DNA of 21,894 nt, taken from the NCBI GenBank assembly GCA_030598125.1, contig JAUVQN010000002.1:1-21894 (forward strand), given 5' to 3'. Under the pieces are notes generated by a model. It worked only from the letters and a program-made list of their open reading frames with translations, did no database searches and was not told the DNA's origin. Shown one piece after another: positions 21,381 through 21,894 of the stretch; position 1 is the stretch's first letter, and each line of letters opens with the position of its first letter. This DNA comes from Coriobacteriia bacterium. Its GTDB lineage: Bacteria > Actinomycetota > Coriobacteriia > Anaerosomatales > JAUVQN01. Position numbers and translations under genes: made by a program.

Positions 21381-21894
21381 ATGACGAAGAGGACCCTAGG
21401 CGCACTACTCGCGGTATTGCTCATGTCGACCTTGCTGGTCGGCGGGACCGCGAGCGCGAAGCCGGCGGAGACTCCGCCTGGCCAGGAGGTCGACTTCTGG
21501 CTCACCGTGCTCCACAACAACGACGGTGAGTCGAAGCTGATCGACCTCGGGTCGGACTTGGAGGACTTCGGCGGCGTCGCGAGATTCAAGACCTTGGTCG
21601 ACATGCTCAAGGACGAAGCGGTCAACGGACCGCGGCCGATGGACCAGCGGCACGCGAAGCGCGGCGTCATCATGGTCTCGTCGGGCGACAACTTCCTGGC
21701 GGGCCCCGAGTTCGACGCGAACCTCAAGAAGGGCGTCCCGTTCTACGACACGATCGCGATGGACTTAATCGGCTACGACGCGGTCGCGATCGGCAACCAC
21801 GACTTCGACTTCGGCCCCGACGTCCTCGCGGACTTCATCGAGGGCTACGAGCGGACGATCCCCCCGTACCTGAGCGCGAACCTGGACGTCTCGG
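21381..21894 (+). CDS. Secreted 5'-nucleotidase / metallophosphatase, N-terminal part (runs off the window)
   Basis: 171 codons are visible. A Sec signal peptide (about 1-26: Lys/Arg, hydrophobic core ALLAVLLMSTLLVGG, cleavage after ASA) is followed by the calcineurin-like phosphoesterase domain of the UshA/5'-nucleotidase family. Metal-site motifs are VLHNNDGES (the usual D-x-H is replaced by D-x-E, as in a subset of the family), SSGDNF and AIGNHDFDFG. Such proteins hydrolyse nucleotides or other phosphate esters outside the membrane with a two-metal centre. AGGAG lies 8 bases before the ATG. The C-terminal nucleotidase domain would lie beyond the window. A PhoB-like system is near, but no link is shown. 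Confidence 0.88.
   Translation, partial: MTKRTLGALLAVLLMSTLLVGGTASAKPAETPPGQEVDFWLTVLHNNDGESKLIDLGSDLEDFGGVARFKTLVDMLKDEAVNGPRPMDQRHAKRGVIMVSSGDNFLAGPEFDANLKKGVPFYDTIAMDLIGYDAVAIGNHDFDFGPDVLADFIEGYERTIPPYLSANLDVS

Overview
The window is about 21.9 kb of GC-rich DNA, densely coded on both strands. It has no insertion sequences, CRISPR arrays, rRNA or tRNA that I can see. Gene style (GTG and TTG starts, TANNNT -10 elements), the actinobacterial-type PadR and CDGSH proteins, and a large multiheme cytochrome suggest an anaerobic or facultative actinobacterium, perhaps a deep Coriobacteriia relative such as the OPB41/Anaerosomatales group. That placement is inference; no phylogenetic marker lies in the window.

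Layout. 1-2784: an edge gene fragment, a cyclic-nucleotide-binding-domain protein, an RhlE-like DEAD-box helicase and an anchored peptidoglycan-binding protein. 2985-6249: a plus-strand signalling operon with a hybrid histidine kinase (PAS domains, a two-CW Cys module and two receiver domains) followed by two single-domain response regulators. 6255-8339: a minus-strand operon (double CDGSH iron-sulfur protein, acidic protein of unknown function, double META-domain lipoprotein). 8391-10744: a minus-strand pair, an ArsS-like radical SAM protein and a fusion of the two 'rSAM/selenodomain-associated' transferases. 10877-13685: membrane proteins, a PadR regulator with a clear operator, a DUF3786 protein and several very small ORFs. 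13925-16822: a small membrane protein, then a PhoB/PhoR-like two-component pair. 16998-20214: a Rieske / cytochrome b6 / subunit IV / 11-heme cytochrome c operon, followed by two small Cys-rich proteins. 20227-21894: a double-ACT protein, a frameshifted VOC-fold gene and the start of a secreted 5'-nucleotidase-like protein.

Most notable. The radical SAM gene appears to be a selenoprotein gene. Its apparent TGA stop at 9779-9781 falls where this family has Cys or Sec. The matching C-terminal residues follow in frame, and a hairpin resembling a bacterial SECIS, with a GGUC loop, lies at the expected distance. Next are two paralogous small Cys-rich proteins flanking the end of the cytochrome operon, which share the same five-Cys spacing and are not a family I recognise. 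The bc operon itself pairs a b6f-type core with an 11-heme cytochrome, suggesting quinol oxidation coupled to a long heme wire. Its promoter region carries 11-bp-phased hexamers like PhoP boxes, directly downstream of a PhoB/PhoR-like pair.
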